DNA of 64,000 bases from Candidatus Pelagibacter sp. (GTDB taxonomy: Bacteria; Pseudomonadota; Alphaproteobacteria; Pelagibacterales; Pelagibacteraceae): contig JAOOBT010000003.1 in assembly GCA_028404615.1 (NCBI GenBank), positions 1 through 64,000 of the forward strand, read 5' to 3'. Shown here piece after piece: positions 11,601-21,141 of this stretch (position 1 is its first letter; every line of letters starts with the position of its first letter). The notes under the pieces are model-generated. The model had not been told where the DNA came from and made no database searches. It saw only the letters and a program-made list of their open reading frames with translations. Both the position numbers and the translations under genes were made by a program.

Positions 11601-12772
11601 CTATCTACCTCTCCAAACACTATATCTAAAGAACCAAGTACTGCTGGCACATCAGCTAACATATGGCCACGAATTAAGTAGTCCATAGCCTGGAGATGAG
11701 AGAAACCGGGAGCTCTAATTTTACATCTATAAGGTTTGTTAGTGCCATCTGAAATTAGGTAAACTCCAAACTCCCCTTTTGGTGCCTCTACTGCGGTATA
11801 TACGTCACCTGCCGGAACTCTGTAACCCTCTGTGAATAATTTGAAATGATGGATTAAAGCTTCCATTGATTGTTTTAAATCTTGTCTATTTGGAGGTGAT
11901 ATTTTACCATCTATTGATTTGACTGGCCCTTTAGGAAGTCTCTCAATGCATTGTAAAATAATTTTTACGCTCTCTCTCATTTCCTCAATTCTACATAGAT
12001 AGCGATCATAACAATCTCCATTTTTTCCTACAGGTATTTTGAAATCTAAATCTTTGTATATTTCATAAGGCTGAGATCTTCTTAAATCCCATGGAACACC
12101 AGATCCTCTTAACATTACTCCAGAAAAACTATGATCTAGCGCTTCTTGCTTTGTCACTATTCCAATTTCCACATTACGTTGTTTGAAAATACGGTTATCT
12201 GTAAGTAAGCTTTCCAAATCATCAATTATTTTTGGAAACGATTTACAAAATTTTTCAATATCTTCAACTAATTTTAAAGGAATATCTTGATGTACTCCTC
12301 CAGTCCTAAAGTAATTTGCATGTAATCTTGAACCTGAGGCTCTCTCATAGAAAGTCATTAAAGTTTCTCTTTCTTCAAAACCCCATAAAGATGGCGTTAA
12401 TGCACCTACATCTAAAGCTTGAGTTGTAACATTTAAAATATGGCTTAAAATTCTTCCTATCTCACAAAAAATTACTCTAATGTACTTTGCTCTTATAGGG
12501 ACTTCTATTTTTAATAATTTCTCTGCAGCTAATGCGAACGCATGCTCCTGGTTCATTGGGGCAACGTAATCTAATCTATCAAAATATGGTAATGCCTGAG
12601 TGTAGGTTTTTTGTTCTATTAACTTTTCAGTTCCCCTATGCAATAGACCTATATGTGGATCGGCTTTTTCAACAACTTCTCCGTCTAATTCTAGTATAAG
12701 CCTTAACACACCATGTGCCGCTGGGTGTTGAGGTCCAAAATTTAGGTTTAATGATTTAGTTTTTTTTACCAT
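11597..12772 (-). CDS. nuoD: NADH-quinone oxidoreductase subunit D
   Basis: 49-kDa subunit lining the quinone-binding site next to cluster N2; related to the large subunit of NiFe hydrogenases but without the metal cysteines. The 391 residues contain the N-terminal hallmark [15 protein letters not shown], then [14 protein letters not shown] and [13 protein letters not shown]. The C-terminus ends in the conserved DIVFGEVDR. It is separate from nuoC, not fused as in E. coli, and overlaps nuoC by 17 bases. Confidence 0.97.
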   Translation of the reverse strand: MVKKTKSLNLNFGPQHPAAHGVLRLILELDGEVVEKADPHIGLLHRGTEKLIEQKTYTQALPYFDRLDYVAPMNQEHAFALAAEKLLKIEVPIRAKYIRVIFCEIGRILSHILNVTTQALDVGALTPSLWGFEERETLMTFYERASGSRLHANYFRTGGVHQDIPLKLVEDIEKFCKSFPKIIDDLESLLTDNRIFKQRNVEIGIVTKQEALDHSFSGVMLRGSGVPWDLRRSQPYEIYKDLDFKIPVGKNGDCYDRYLCRIEEMRESVKIILQCIERLPKGPVKSIDGKISPPNRQDLKQSMEALIHHFKLFTEGYRVPAGDVYTAVEAPKGEFGVYLISDGTNKPYRCKIRAPGFSHLQAMDYLIRGHMLADVPAVLGSLDIVFGEVDR

Positions 12773-13370
12773 CAGCTTGTTTTTTTTTTATCTCTTTAAT
12801 ATAATTTGTACCTTCCCAAGGACTTTCAAAATCAAAATTTCTATAATTTTGTTCAAGTCTCACTGGTTCATAAATAACTTTTTTTTCTTTCTCGCTATAC
12901 CTAACCTCATTAAAGCCTGTTAAAGGAAAATCTTTTCTTAATGGATGACCTTTAAAACCATAATCAGTCAAAATTCTTCTTAAATCCGGATGATTTTTGA
13001 ATTTAATACCAAACATATCAAATACCTCTCTTTCCATCCAATTAGCAGATGGAAAAATTTTTGTTATTGAGTTGATAATTTGTTTTGGTTGAAAATTAAT
13101 CGAAAGCTTTATTCTACAATTGTTTTCATGAGATAAAAAAAGGTAAACAAGTTTAAAACGTCTTTCATCATTCGGATAATCTACCCCAGCGATGTCAATC
13201 AATTGTCTGAATTTACATTTCTCATTTGATTTTAAAAATTGGACAATCTCAATTAAATCGTTCTCATTAATTTCGATATTTAGCTCATCATTTGCTATAA
13301 ATGAACTTTGAATTTTACTTGTAAGTTCAGAATTAATTAAATTTTCCAATTTTTTTAAATTTTCAATCAT
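12756..13370 (-). CDS. nuoC: NADH-quinone oxidoreductase subunit C
   Basis: 30-kDa peripheral subunit of complex I, without cofactors, packing against NuoD. The 204 residues include the family signature [20 protein letters not shown] followed by [19 protein letters not shown]. The lysine-rich C-terminus overlaps the start of nuoD. It begins one base after the nuoB stop. Confidence 0.96.
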   Translation of the reverse strand: MIENLKKLENLINSELTSKIQSSFIANDELNIEINENDLIEIVQFLKSNEKCKFRQLIDIAGVDYPNDERRFKLVYLFLSHENNCRIKLSINFQPKQIINSITKIFPSANWMEREVFDMFGIKFKNHPDLRRILTDYGFKGHPLRKDFPLTGFNEVRYSEKEKKVIYEPVRLEQNYRNFDFESPWEGTNYIKEIKKKQADGKKN

Positions 13371-13371
13371 T

Positions 13372-13908
13372 TTATCTTTGTAAATTTCCCTCTCGTCTTA
13401 TTTTTTTTTGAAGTTGTAAGATTCCATACAAAAGAGCTTCAGCAGACGGTGGACATCCTGGGATGTAAATATCTACTGGCACAATTTTATCACATCCTCT
13501 TACAACAGAATAAGAATAGTGGTAATAGCCTCCGCCATTAGCACAGCTACCCATCGATACTACATATCTTGGCTCTGGCATTTGGTCGTAAACTTTTCTT
13601 AAAGCCGGCGCCATTTTGTTAGTAAGTGTTCCTGCAACAATCATTACGTCAGATTGTCTTGGTGATGCTCTTGGAGCTGCACCAAATCTTTCAAGATCAT
13701 ATCTTGGCATTGAAGTTTGCATCATCTCTACAGCACAACATGCAAGACCAAAAGTCATCCAATGTAGTGATCCTGTTCTAGCCCAATTAATTAAATTATT
13801 AGATGAAGTGGTAATAAAACCTTTTTCAGCAAAATCTTTAGCAAGCTCTTTAAATTCCTCAGGAATTTGTTTCTGTTTTTCAGATGATAGACCAAATTTT
13901 ATTCCCAT
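13372..13908 (-). CDS. nuoB: NADH-quinone oxidoreductase subunit B (cluster N2)
   Basis: PSST-type subunit that holds the terminal [4Fe-4S] cluster N2 and passes electrons to quinone. The tandem cysteines are seen in [11 protein letters not shown], with further ligands in [11 protein letters not shown] and [15 protein letters not shown]. The start chosen is the ATG of [11 protein letters not shown] (178 residues). An ATG 21 bases upstream would add MEKRSIR and lengthen the overlap with nuoA. The gene overlaps the nuoA stop by about 10 bases. Confidence 0.95.
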   Translation of the reverse strand: MGIKFGLSSEKQKQIPEEFKELAKDFAEKGFITTSSNNLINWARTGSLHWMTFGLACCAVEMMQTSMPRYDLERFGAAPRASPRQSDVMIVAGTLTNKMAPALRKVYDQMPEPRYVVSMGSCANGGGYYHYSYSVVRGCDKIVPVDIYIPGCPPSAEALLYGILQLQKKIRREGNLQR

Positions 13909-14267
13909 TCTAATGCTCCTTTTTTCCATTCATAAATAAATCCTACTGTAAGGATTCCTAAAAAAATCATCATTGACCAAAATCCAAGTGCTCCTAAGCT
14001 TCCAAGGGATATAGCCCAAGGAAATAAAAATGCTATTTCCAAATCAAAAATTATGAATAAAATTGCTACTAAATAAAATCTGACGTCAAATTCCATTCTC
14101 GAATCGTCAAAGGCTTCAAATCCACACTCATAAGCTGAAAGTTTTTCCGGATCTGGATTTGAGGGAGAAGCTAAAAAATTAGCAACTATAAATCCAATGC
14201 TCAAAAACAAAGAAATGAATAGAAATATTATTATTGATAAATATTCAGATAAAAAGTTATAAATCAT
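13899..14267 (-). CDS. nuoA: NADH-quinone oxidoreductase subunit A
   Basis: First gene of the nuo operon; a three-helix membrane subunit of complex I whose long loop ([21 protein letters not shown]) carries the conserved Cys switch residue near the quinone cavity. The 122 residues fit the family. A 160-base gap separates it from tRNA-Asp upstream, which must hold the operon's promoter if the operon is not read through from the tRNAs. Confidence 0.96.
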   Translation of the reverse strand: MIYNFLSEYLSIIIFLFISLFLSIGFIVANFLASPSNPDPEKLSAYECGFEAFDDSRMEFDVRFYLVAILFIIFDLEIAFLFPWAISLGSLGALGFWSMMIFLGILTVGFIYEWKKGALEWE

Positions 14268-14430
14268 ATGTTTTTAATATCTACCCCAATACCGTAGTTT
14301 GAGGATTCTTATATTAATAATACTTCCTTATAACATTTATTGTCTAAGAGTACAGGACAGAAGGAAGCATCAATGTTGATTGATTAATGTTAATTTATTA
14401 CTTTCTAGATGAAAATCATTATCAACTAAG
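14268..14430 (-). other. Leader region of the nuo operon, with a long-range inverted repeat
   Basis: Non-coding gap between nuoA and tRNA-Asp. CTTCCTT (14323-14329) and AAGGAAG (14361-14367) form a 7-base inverted repeat around a smaller TGTC/GACA pair. A Fur-box-like stretch lies at 14405-14423. No convincing -35/-10 pair was found; on the minus strand TATAAG (about 14326-14331) is the best -10 candidate. The function is not established. Confidence 0.4.
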
Positions 14431-14507
14431 TGGCGGGAGTGACGGGACTCGAACCCGCGACCTCCTGCGTGACAGGCAGGCGCTCTAACCAACTGAGCTA
14501 CACCCCC
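14431..14507 (-). tRNA. tRNA-Asp (anticodon GTC)
   Basis: 77 bases fold as a cloverleaf on the minus strand. The acceptor stem GGGGGTG pairs with CACTCCC (one G-U pair), followed by discriminator G and an encoded CCA. The anticodon stem CCTGC/GCAGG encloses the loop CTGTCAC, giving anticodon GTC. The T arm GCGGGTTCGAGTCCCGT is standard. It lies 14 bases from tRNA-Val on the same strand, so the two are probably co-transcribed. Confidence 0.97.
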
Positions 14508-14521
14508 ACGGTTTCATCTAA

Positions 14522-14597
14522 TGGTGGGCGGTAAAGGACTCGAACCTATGACCCTCTCGGTGTAAACGAGATGCTCTACCAACTGAGCTAACCGCCC
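14522..14597 (-). tRNA. tRNA-Val (anticodon TAC)
   Basis: 76 bases on the minus strand. The acceptor stem GGGCGGT pairs with ACCGCCC, followed by A and an encoded CCA. The anticodon stem CTCG/CGAG encloses the loop TTTACAC, giving anticodon TAC, which reads GUA and probably other GUN codons. The D arm GCTCAGTTGGTAGAGC and T arm TAGGTTCGAGTCCTTT are regular. Confidence 0.97.
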
Positions 14598-14697
14598 CTA
14601 TTAAATGAAACCGAGATATACAATAAAAAAATTATAAAGTAAAAAAGTATTTAAATTGTAGTGTAATTTATATAAATAGCGGTATTATTGAATTTGT

Positions 14698-15225
14698 ATG
14701 ATTTTAACTTGTAACTCATGTGGCAAAAAATTTGTTGTTCCAGATGCGGCTATAACTGCCACTGGAAGAATGGTTCAATGTGGCTCATGTGGGAATAAAT
14801 GGAAACAATTTCCTGCCGATAAAATTAATAAATCTCAATTAGTTTCAAAAGTTACAGAAGTAGTTTCAAAACCAAAGCCAATTCAACAAAAACCCAAAAA
14901 GGCAAAAAAGCGTAATATAAAACCTAGGGAAATCAGTTTGTACTCACCAGAGTATTTGGCAAAAAAACACGGTATTAAAATTAATGATACAGATTTAAAA
15001 AATACAGTCAGTAAAATTGAGAAAAATAAAGATAAAGTATCTTTTGGTTTTTACAACTCACTTATTTTGTTTTTAGTGCTCATAATTGCTTTTTCGAAAG
15101 GTCTTCATTTTTCACAAGAACTTATTGTTCAATCATTTCCTTTCACTGAATATTATTTAGATTACTTTTTTGAAACTATTAGAAATATGTTTGAGATCTG
15201 GAAAAATTTAATTACTAGTTATTAG
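14698..15225 (+). CDS. MJ0042-type zinc-ribbon protein with one membrane helix
   Basis: A 175-residue protein. The first 37 residues are an MJ0042-family zinc ribbon with C5, C8, C28 and C31 in two CxxC pairs. A charged lysine-rich linker follows (roughly 40-115), then one hydrophobic helix (about 117-136) and a short aromatic tail. Such proteins are common in alphaproteobacteria as single-pass, cytoplasm-facing zinc-ribbon proteins; their role is not well defined and I do not assign one. It is divergent from tRNA-Val, and its 3' end overlaps the convergent sugar-enzyme fusion by 11 bases. Confidence 0.8.
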   Translation: MILTCNSCGKKFVVPDAAITATGRMVQCGSCGNKWKQFPADKINKSQLVSKVTEVVSKPKPIQQKPKKAKKRNIKPREISLYSPEYLAKKHGIKINDTDLKNTVSKIEKNKDKVSFGFYNSLILFLVLIIAFSKGLHFSQELIVQSFPFTEYYLDYFFETIRNMFEIWKNLITSY

Positions 15226-17767
15226 TCTCTAGGTCTTTAATATTTACAAAATTATCAGATAAATTCGAATTATTTTTTTTAATATCTCTGTAAAAATTCC
15301 AAGCTAAAACTAAAAGAGTATTATTTTTATCTTTTATATAAGATTTTTTTTTAATTGGTATTTTCACTCCAGGTATGAATTTGTTATGTTTCAGCTTATT
15401 ATCTTCTACAATAAAATCAATTTCTTTCGAAATCCCAAAAAAATTTAGTGCAGTAGTTGCTTTTGCTGGAGCACCATATCCTATAATTTTTTTGTTATTT
15501 TTTTTTATTTTTTTTATATTAGATAAAACATTTTCTCTTATTTTGTAAACTTTGTCTCCAAAATTTTTATAAGTTTTGAAATCTTTAATCCCGTAATTTT
15601 CTTCCTCTTTGAGCATATCTTTAACACTTTTTTCAATTTTTACTTTCTTTGCTTTTTTAACATAAATTCTAATTGATCCTCCATGAGTCTCTATTTTTTC
15701 GGATCTAAATATTGTAGCATTAAATTGTTTAAAAAAATAAATTAGTGAAGTAAGAGACCAGTAATTATAATGTTCATGGTAAATGTTATCGAAAGTTAAA
15801 TCTTTCAAAGTATTCATCAAGTATTGTACCTCTATAATTATAATTCCTTTTTTACTTAATAAACTGAACATGCATCCTGCCATCTCTTTAAGTTTATCTG
15901 AATGAGCAAAAACATTTGAGGCTAATATTAAGTCTGCATTTTTTTTAATCTTTCTAAGATTCTTTTTTTCTAAAAAACCATTAAATGTTTTTATTTTATT
16001 TTTATTTGCCAGTTTTGCTAGGTTTTTAGCTGGTTCTATACCTAAAACTTTTTTAAATCCTAGATCCATGAAAGGTTTAAGAGCAATTCCATCATTGCTT
16101 CCAATGTCGATGATATACGAATTTTTTTTGTTTAATTTAAGTTCCTTAGAATATTTTTTTGCCGCTTTTACAAAATGATCTCTGAAAGTTTTTGAAGTGG
16201 ACGACGTATATAAATAATTAGAAAACATTTTTTTTGGATCAACTGCCACAGATAGTTGACAGTTATGACATTTATGGCAGTAATTTACCTCTAATGGATA
16301 AAGATCGCATTTTTCATCTTTTTTATTAGTTAAATTATTCGCCAGAGGTTGATATCCCAAAGAAACAACTCTCTTAAGTTCTGTGTTACCACAAGATCTG
16401 CATTCAAACTTATAACATTCTAATAATAATTTTTTTTCTTTTTCATCTACAAATACATGTTTTATAGTATGTGTAATTCCATAATTTTCATGATCCCTTT
16501 CACCTCTAACAAGATTTAAAAATGTTGTATCTTTTGTGAAAACCATAGTGTGGGCTACATTTGGTTTTATGACTGATAACTGTCCTGCATTTACTACTTG
16601 AGTAATTTTTGGAGCATTTGGATTGATTATGTCTTGAAAGATTTCTATGATTTGCCCTTTAGTGAATAAACATTTTTGCTCTTGCTGTGGATGGTAATGA
16701 TTGGCTCTTATCGTTCCTTTTTTAGAATCGATTAACCCGATTAAATTTATTGGTTCAGTTAACTCATGATTACTAATTGCACCTCTTTTATCCATAAAAA
16801 GATTTTCACCGTCTTTCACATACTCTAAATCTCTTTTTAAATTTTGTTTTGACCATTTTTGAATCATTTCTTTAATATTTTGATCTAAACTATAAAGAAA
16901 CTTAAAACCAGTGTTCAATAATTTTTTATTTGATAAGGAAAAACCTAAATTTGGGACCTCGTCATTTGTCTCTTTTAAAGTAATTTTAGGATTATATTTT
17001 TTACATATTTCAGCAACTGCTTTCACGGTCAGTGTATCTTTTGTTAAATTAAATATCTCAGAATTTATGTCATTTTTTTCCTCCATAAATTTAAAGCAAC
17101 GTGCTACGTCTATTAAGGGTACAAGGCTTTTGATTTGTCTGCCGCCAGAAAATAATTTTAATGTTCCGTTTTGTGAGGCTATTTTTGAAAATAAATTTGG
17201 CATTATATCAATCCTCATTGAGTCGGTAGAATAACCGTAAACTGAACCAAGTCTTAAAATTACAAAATTTTTACCAGAGTTTTTTAATTGATTTTCATTA
17301 ACAGCTTTTGAAGAAGCATAAGATAAAACTGGTTTTAAAATTTCATTTTCTTTAATATCAGTTTTTACTTCATTAATTCCCTCATATACTACGTGTGTTG
17401 AAGGAAAAATAATTTTACATTTATCACTAATGGTTTCTAAAATATTTTGGGTTCCTTTTTCAGCAACCTCTTTAATTTTTTCATCTTGTAATAACGAAGA
17501 CTCGCTCTTTGTTCTTGGAACATCTGTAACACCTGCTAAATGATGAACAATGTCTGCATCTCCAAAATTTCTTTTTACTAAAGTCTTATCTAGTATATCT
17601 CCTTGGATAAATTCTATGTTCCAACTTCTAAGTTGATTTACTCTTTCAGATATAAATCTATTATCAATCACAATAATATTATGATGCCAACTTACACCAG
17701 AATATATCTTACATAGTTCAGTGCCTATATAACCTAAACCGCCAGTTATGATGATTTTTTTTTTCAT
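15215..17767 (-). CDS. Three-part fusion: NAD-dependent sugar epimerase + cupin + NDP-hexose C-methyltransferase-like
   Basis: An 850-residue protein joining three enzyme types usually encoded separately. Residues 1-310 are an extended SDR (NDP-sugar epimerase/dehydratase): the Rossmann GGLGYIG motif at 9-15 and a YxxxK pair at Y150/K154. Residues 320-445 look like a sugar-nucleotide cupin, with H357, H359, E363 and H406 as likely metal ligands. Residues 455-850 match the C-methyltransferase family: zinc cysteines C456, C459, C497 and C500, SAM-binding IDIGSNDG (553-560), active-site-like YHEHYNYWS (663-671), HGGSIRIYV, and the C-terminal GYGAPAKATTALNFFG module. The likely product is a branched or modified surface sugar precursor; the exact substrate is unknown. 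A GT17-like transferase is divergent 50 bases away, supporting a surface-glycan role. Confidence 0.82.
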   Translation of the reverse strand: MKKKIIITGGLGYIGTELCKIYSGVSWHHNIIVIDNRFISERVNQLRSWNIEFIQGDILDKTLVKRNFGDADIVHHLAGVTDVPRTKSESSLLQDEKIKEVAEKGTQNILETISDKCKIIFPSTHVVYEGINEVKTDIKENEILKPVLSYASSKAVNENQLKNSGKNFVILRLGSVYGYSTDSMRIDIMPNLFSKIASQNGTLKLFSGGRQIKSLVPLIDVARCFKFMEEKNDINSEIFNLTKDTLTVKAVAEICKKYNPKITLKETNDEVPNLGFSLSNKKLLNTGFKFLYSLDQNIKEMIQKWSKQNLKRDLEYVKDGENLFMDKRGAISNHELTEPINLIGLIDSKKGTIRANHYHPQQEQKCLFTKGQIIEIFQDIINPNAPKITQVVNAGQLSVIKPNVAHTMVFTKDTTFLNLVRGERDHENYGITHTIKHVFVDEKEKKLLLECYKFECRSCGNTELKRVVSLGYQPLANNLTNKKDEKCDLYPLEVNYCHKCHNCQLSVAVDPKKMFSNYLYTSSTSKTFRDHFVKAAKKYSKELKLNKKNSYIIDIGSNDGIALKPFMDLGFKKVLGIEPAKNLAKLANKNKIKTFNGFLEKKNLRKIKKNADLILASNVFAHSDKLKEMAGCMFSLLSKKGIIIIEVQYLMNTLKDLTFDNIYHEHYNYWSLTSLIYFFKQFNATIFRSEKIETHGGSIRIYVKKAKKVKIEKSVKDMLKEEENYGIKDFKTYKNFGDKVYKIRENVLSNIKKIKKNNKKIIGYGAPAKATTALNFFGISKEIDFIVEDNKLKHNKFIPGVKIPIKKKSYIKDKNNTLLVLAWNFYRDIKKNNSNLSDNFVNIKDLETNN

Positions 17768-17817
17768 TTTAAAACGTTATATTTACTTATAATAAGTTTT
17801 AATATAACTCAATTATA

Positions 17818-18699
17818 ATGAAAATTATTGATTGCTTCATGTATTATGATGAAGATTTAGTTTTAGACATCAGACTAAATATACTTGACAAATATGTGTC
17901 ATATTTTGTGATTTGTGAGGCAAATTTCAATCATAACGGAACAAAAAGAGATCTTAAATTTGATATTAACAATTTCTCAAAATTCAAAGAAAAAATAATT
18001 TATATACCCCTAAAGCAACAACCTAAGAATTTAAGGATAGTTGAAAACCATGACGATAGGCATCTAAAAAATTCAAAAATTTTAGATAATGCTGTGCTAA
18101 GAGAAAATTTTCAAAGAAATTATTTACAAAGTGCAATTAGGAATTTTGATAAAGACGATTTAATAATAATTAGTGATTTAGATGAAATCCCAAATCTTGA
18201 AAAATTTACTTATAAAGCAAATTTAACTTTTTTTGAACAAAAAATGTTTTTTTATAAGTTTAATTTGGTGCAAAAAGATTTTATTTGGTATGGCTCAAGA
18301 GCCTGCAAAAAAAAACATCTACTTAATCCACAATGGCTTAGAAATATACGGTCAAAGAAATATCCATTATGGAAATTGAACATTTATTTTTCAAAAAAAA
18401 AATACAACAGTGTTAATTTTATAAAAGATGGAGGATGGCACTTTACTAATATTAAAAAGCCGGAAGAAATTGACTATAAAATGAAAAACTACTTACATCA
18501 TCTCGAATATGAAGAAAGTGGTCTGAATGTAGAAAATATAAAAAAAATTATTTCTGAAAAAAAAGTACTTTATGATCACAGCGTTGATAAAAGGGGAAAA
18601 AAATGGGGCTCTTCGATTAAATTATCTTTAGAAGACGATCGTAAATTGCCTGAATATATAATCAATAACAAATCTATTTTGTCAGACTGGATTGATTAA
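17818..18699 (+). CDS. GT17-like glycosyltransferase
   Basis: A 293-residue protein resembling glycosyltransferase family 17 (named for the eukaryotic beta-1,4-mannosyl-glycoprotein GlcNAc transferase and widespread as bacterial surface-glycan enzymes). Features seen: N-terminal IIDCFMYYDEDLVLDIRLN, FVICEANFNHNG, a DLDE metal/nucleotide motif at 119-122 within IISDLDEIPN, and GGWHFTNI near residue 207. There is no signal peptide or membrane helix, so it is cytoplasmic. It is divergent from the sugar-enzyme fusion and convergent with lon (7-base gap). Donor and acceptor cannot be told from the sequence. Confidence 0.78.
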   Translation: MKIIDCFMYYDEDLVLDIRLNILDKYVSYFVICEANFNHNGTKRDLKFDINNFSKFKEKIIYIPLKQQPKNLRIVENHDDRHLKNSKILDNAVLRENFQRNYLQSAIRNFDKDDLIIISDLDEIPNLEKFTYKANLTFFEQKMFFYKFNLVQKDFIWYGSRACKKKHLLNPQWLRNIRSKKYPLWKLNIYFSKKKYNSVNFIKDGGWHFTNIKKPEEIDYKMKNYLHHLEYEESGLNVENIKKIISEKKVLYDHSVDKRGKKWGSSIKLSLEDDRKLPEYIINNKSILSDWID

Positions 18700-18706
18700 A
18701 AATGAA

Positions 18707-21091
18707 TTAATGAGTACTCAATTCTTTTTTTAATTTATCTTTTTTGGATAATTGGTCTACCTCAACCCATTCAACTCTCTTAAGAGGTTTAGTTAGTGCA
18801 ACTTTTAAAACCTCATCAACGTTTTTAACTGTGATAATTTCCATAGATTTTAGTACTGTTTGAGGAACTTCAATCAAATCTTTTTTATTCTCAATAGGAA
18901 TTAATACTTTCTTAATTCCTGCTCTATGTGCTGCTAATAATTTTTCTTTCAAACCTCCTATAGGAAGAACGAGGCCTCTTAAAGTTATTTCCCCAGTCAT
19001 AGCAACATCTTTGTTTACTGGTATTTCTGTAATTGCCGAAATTATTGAAGTGACCATTCCTATGCCCGCTGAGGGTCCATCTTTAGGTGTAGCGCCTTCT
19101 GGAACGTGAATATGAAAATCTTTTTTATCAAATATCGGAGGAATAATTCCGTAGTCTAAGCTTTTTGATCTTATATATGATTTAGCAGCTTTAACTGATT
19201 CTTGCATTACGTCGCCTAGTTTACCTGTAATTTGCATTTTTCCTTTGCCTGGCATCACGGCTGACTCAATTTTCAAAATCTCACCACCTACTTCCGTCCA
19301 AGCTAAACCAGTAACTACACCAACTCTATTTTCTTCTTCAATCTCTCCGTAATTAAACTTCTGAACACCTAGTAAATCTTTAAGATCTTTTTCGTTAATT
19401 GGATTATTTACTTTTTCATTGCTATCTAATTTTTTAACTAACTTTCTTGCAATTTTTGAAATCTCTCTTTCAAGATTTCTAACACCAGACTCTCTTGTAT
19501 AATGTCTAATAATTTTTCTATTAATTTTTTCATCAATAGCCCATTCATCTTTTTTCAGACCATTGTTTTTACTTTGATTAGGTATCAAGAATTTTTGAGA
19601 AATATTTACTTTTTCATCTTCTGTATACCCAGACAATCGAATTACCTCCATTCTATCTAGAAGTGGTGGAAGAATATTTAATGTATTAGCGGTAGTTACA
19701 AACATCACATCTGATAAATCGTAATCTACCTCTAGATAATGATCATTAAACTCTTTATTTTGTTCTGGATCAAGAGCCTCTAATAAAGCAGATGATGGAT
19801 CTCCTCTATAATCATTTCCAACTTTATCTATCTCATCTAACAAGAAGAGAGGATTCTTAGTACCAGCTTTTTTCATCATTTGTATTATCTTACCAGGCAA
19901 AGAACCAATATAAGTTCTTCTATGTCCTCTTATCTCAGCCTCATCTCTTATCCCTCCAAGAGAAATCCTTATAAACTTTCTATTAGTTGCTTTTGCTATT
20001 GATTTCCCTAAAGATGTTTTTCCAACGCCCGGTGGCCCTACTAAACATAATATTGGGCCCTTCATTTTTTGAATTCTCTTTTGAACAGCTAAAAACTCTA
20101 TTATTCTCTCTTTTACCTTTTCTAATCCATAATGATCTTCGTCAAGAATTTTTTGAGCATTATTCAAATCTGTATTTATTTTAGATTTATTTGACCAAGG
20201 AAGTTCTGTCATCCAATCTAAATAATTCCTCACAACCGTAGCTTCGGCTGACATAGGACTCATTGATTTAAGTTTTTTTAATTCTGACATGCACTTTTCT
20301 TTTGCAAGTTTAGGCATTTTAGCATCCGTTATCGCTTTAGAAATAGAAGACAGCTCGTCTTTACCCTCATCAATCTCTCCAAGTTCTTTTTGAATGGCTT
20401 TTAATTGCTCATTCAAATAATATTCTCTTTGAGTTTTCTCCATTTGATTTTTTACTCTACCACGAATTTTTTTCTCAACAGAAAGTACACTAGTTTCTTT
20501 TTCTATAAGTTGATGAATTTTTTCTAACCTTTTCTTAAGATCAAGAATTTCAAGTAGTTCTTGTTTTTCAAATATTTGTATATTTAAATTAGAAGAAATG
20601 TTGTTGGCTATTTGAGAGGAGTCTTTCAAATTTTTAAGGTTACTTGATCCGTCATTTAAATCTCTCTTGCTTAACACTTGAAGTCTGTCAAATTTTTTGA
20701 CCAGTCCTTGAGCAAGTGGTTCCAAATCTTTTGAAGTATTTTCGTCCTCAGCGATTTCAACCTCACACGTTAAAAAGCTATTTTTATTCTCATTATGTTT
20801 TAAAATTTTTATCCTTTTTTCACCTTCTACTAAAACTTTAACAGTTCCATCTGGAAGCTTTAAAAGTTGTAAAACTTTACTTAAACATCCATACTGATAA
20901 AGATCTTTACCTGTTGGATCGTCAATCTCAGAATTTTTTTGTGTAACTAAAACTATTGATTTATCAGTTTTCATCACTTCTTGAAGAGCCTTAATAGATT
21001 TTTCTCTTCCTACAAAAAGTGGAACTACCATTGACGGAAAAATTACTATATCTCTTAAAGGTAATAGAGGTTTAAGATAAGAAGCTTTCAT
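18707..21091 (-). CDS. lon: ATP-dependent Lon protease
   Basis: Cytoplasmic AAA+ serine protease that degrades misfolded and regulatory proteins. The 794 residues show the LonN substrate domain (from [20 protein letters not shown]), a coiled-coil middle, Walker [14 protein letters not shown], Walker [13 protein letters not shown], and the C-terminal protease domain with the catalytic Ser in [14 protein letters not shown] and the Lys about 40 residues on. It is the last gene of the tig-clpP-clpX-lon block. A heat-shock-type promoter appears to end only a few bases before its ATG, and no Shine-Dalgarno sequence is visible. Confidence 0.98.
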   Translation of the reverse strand: MKASYLKPLLPLRDIVIFPSMVVPLFVGREKSIKALQEVMKTDKSIVLVTQKNSEIDDPTGKDLYQYGCLSKVLQLLKLPDGTVKVLVEGEKRIKILKHNENKNSFLTCEVEIAEDENTSKDLEPLAQGLVKKFDRLQVLSKRDLNDGSSNLKNLKDSSQIANNISSNLNIQIFEKQELLEILDLKKRLEKIHQLIEKETSVLSVEKKIRGRVKNQMEKTQREYYLNEQLKAIQKELGEIDEGKDELSSISKAITDAKMPKLAKEKCMSELKKLKSMSPMSAEATVVRNYLDWMTELPWSNKSKINTDLNNAQKILDEDHYGLEKVKERIIEFLAVQKRIQKMKGPILCLVGPPGVGKTSLGKSIAKATNRKFIRISLGGIRDEAEIRGHRRTYIGSLPGKIIQMMKKAGTKNPLFLLDEIDKVGNDYRGDPSSALLEALDPEQNKEFNDHYLEVDYDLSDVMFVTTANTLNILPPLLDRMEVIRLSGYTEDEKVNISQKFLIPNQSKNNGLKKDEWAIDEKINRKIIRHYTRESGVRNLEREISKIARKLVKKLDSNEKVNNPINEKDLKDLLGVQKFNYGEIEEENRVGVVTGLAWTEVGGEILKIESAVMPGKGKMQITGKLGDVMQESVKAAKSYIRSKSLDYGIIPPIFDKKDFHIHVPEGATPKDGPSAGIGMVTSIISAITEIPVNKDVAMTGEITLRGLVLPIGGLKEKLLAAHRAGIKKVLIPIENKKDLIEVPQTVLKSMEIITVKNVDEVLKVALTKPLKRVEWVEVDQLSKKDKLKKELSTH

Positions 21092-21099
21092 AATTTAAT

Positions 21100-21128
21100 A
21101 ATATGGCTATTAATAAACTAATTTCAAG
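21100..21128 (-). promoter_or_regulatory. Putative RpoH (sigma-32-type) promoter of lon
   Basis: On the minus strand CTTGAAA (21122-21128), a 13-base spacer, then AGCCATATT (21100-21108), close to the heat-shock consensus CTTGAAA-N13-17-CCCCATNTA with the first two C's of the -10 replaced. lon is a classic heat-shock regulon gene. Transcription would begin within about 0-3 bases of the lon ATG at 21091. Confidence 0.5.
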
Positions 21129-21141
21129 AAACAAATGAAAA

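Noticed and set aside
13616..13939. Open frames opposite real genes (for example opposite nuoB, lon, sufB and prfB)
   Set aside because: They lack recognisable domains and mirror the codon pattern of well-identified genes on the other strand.
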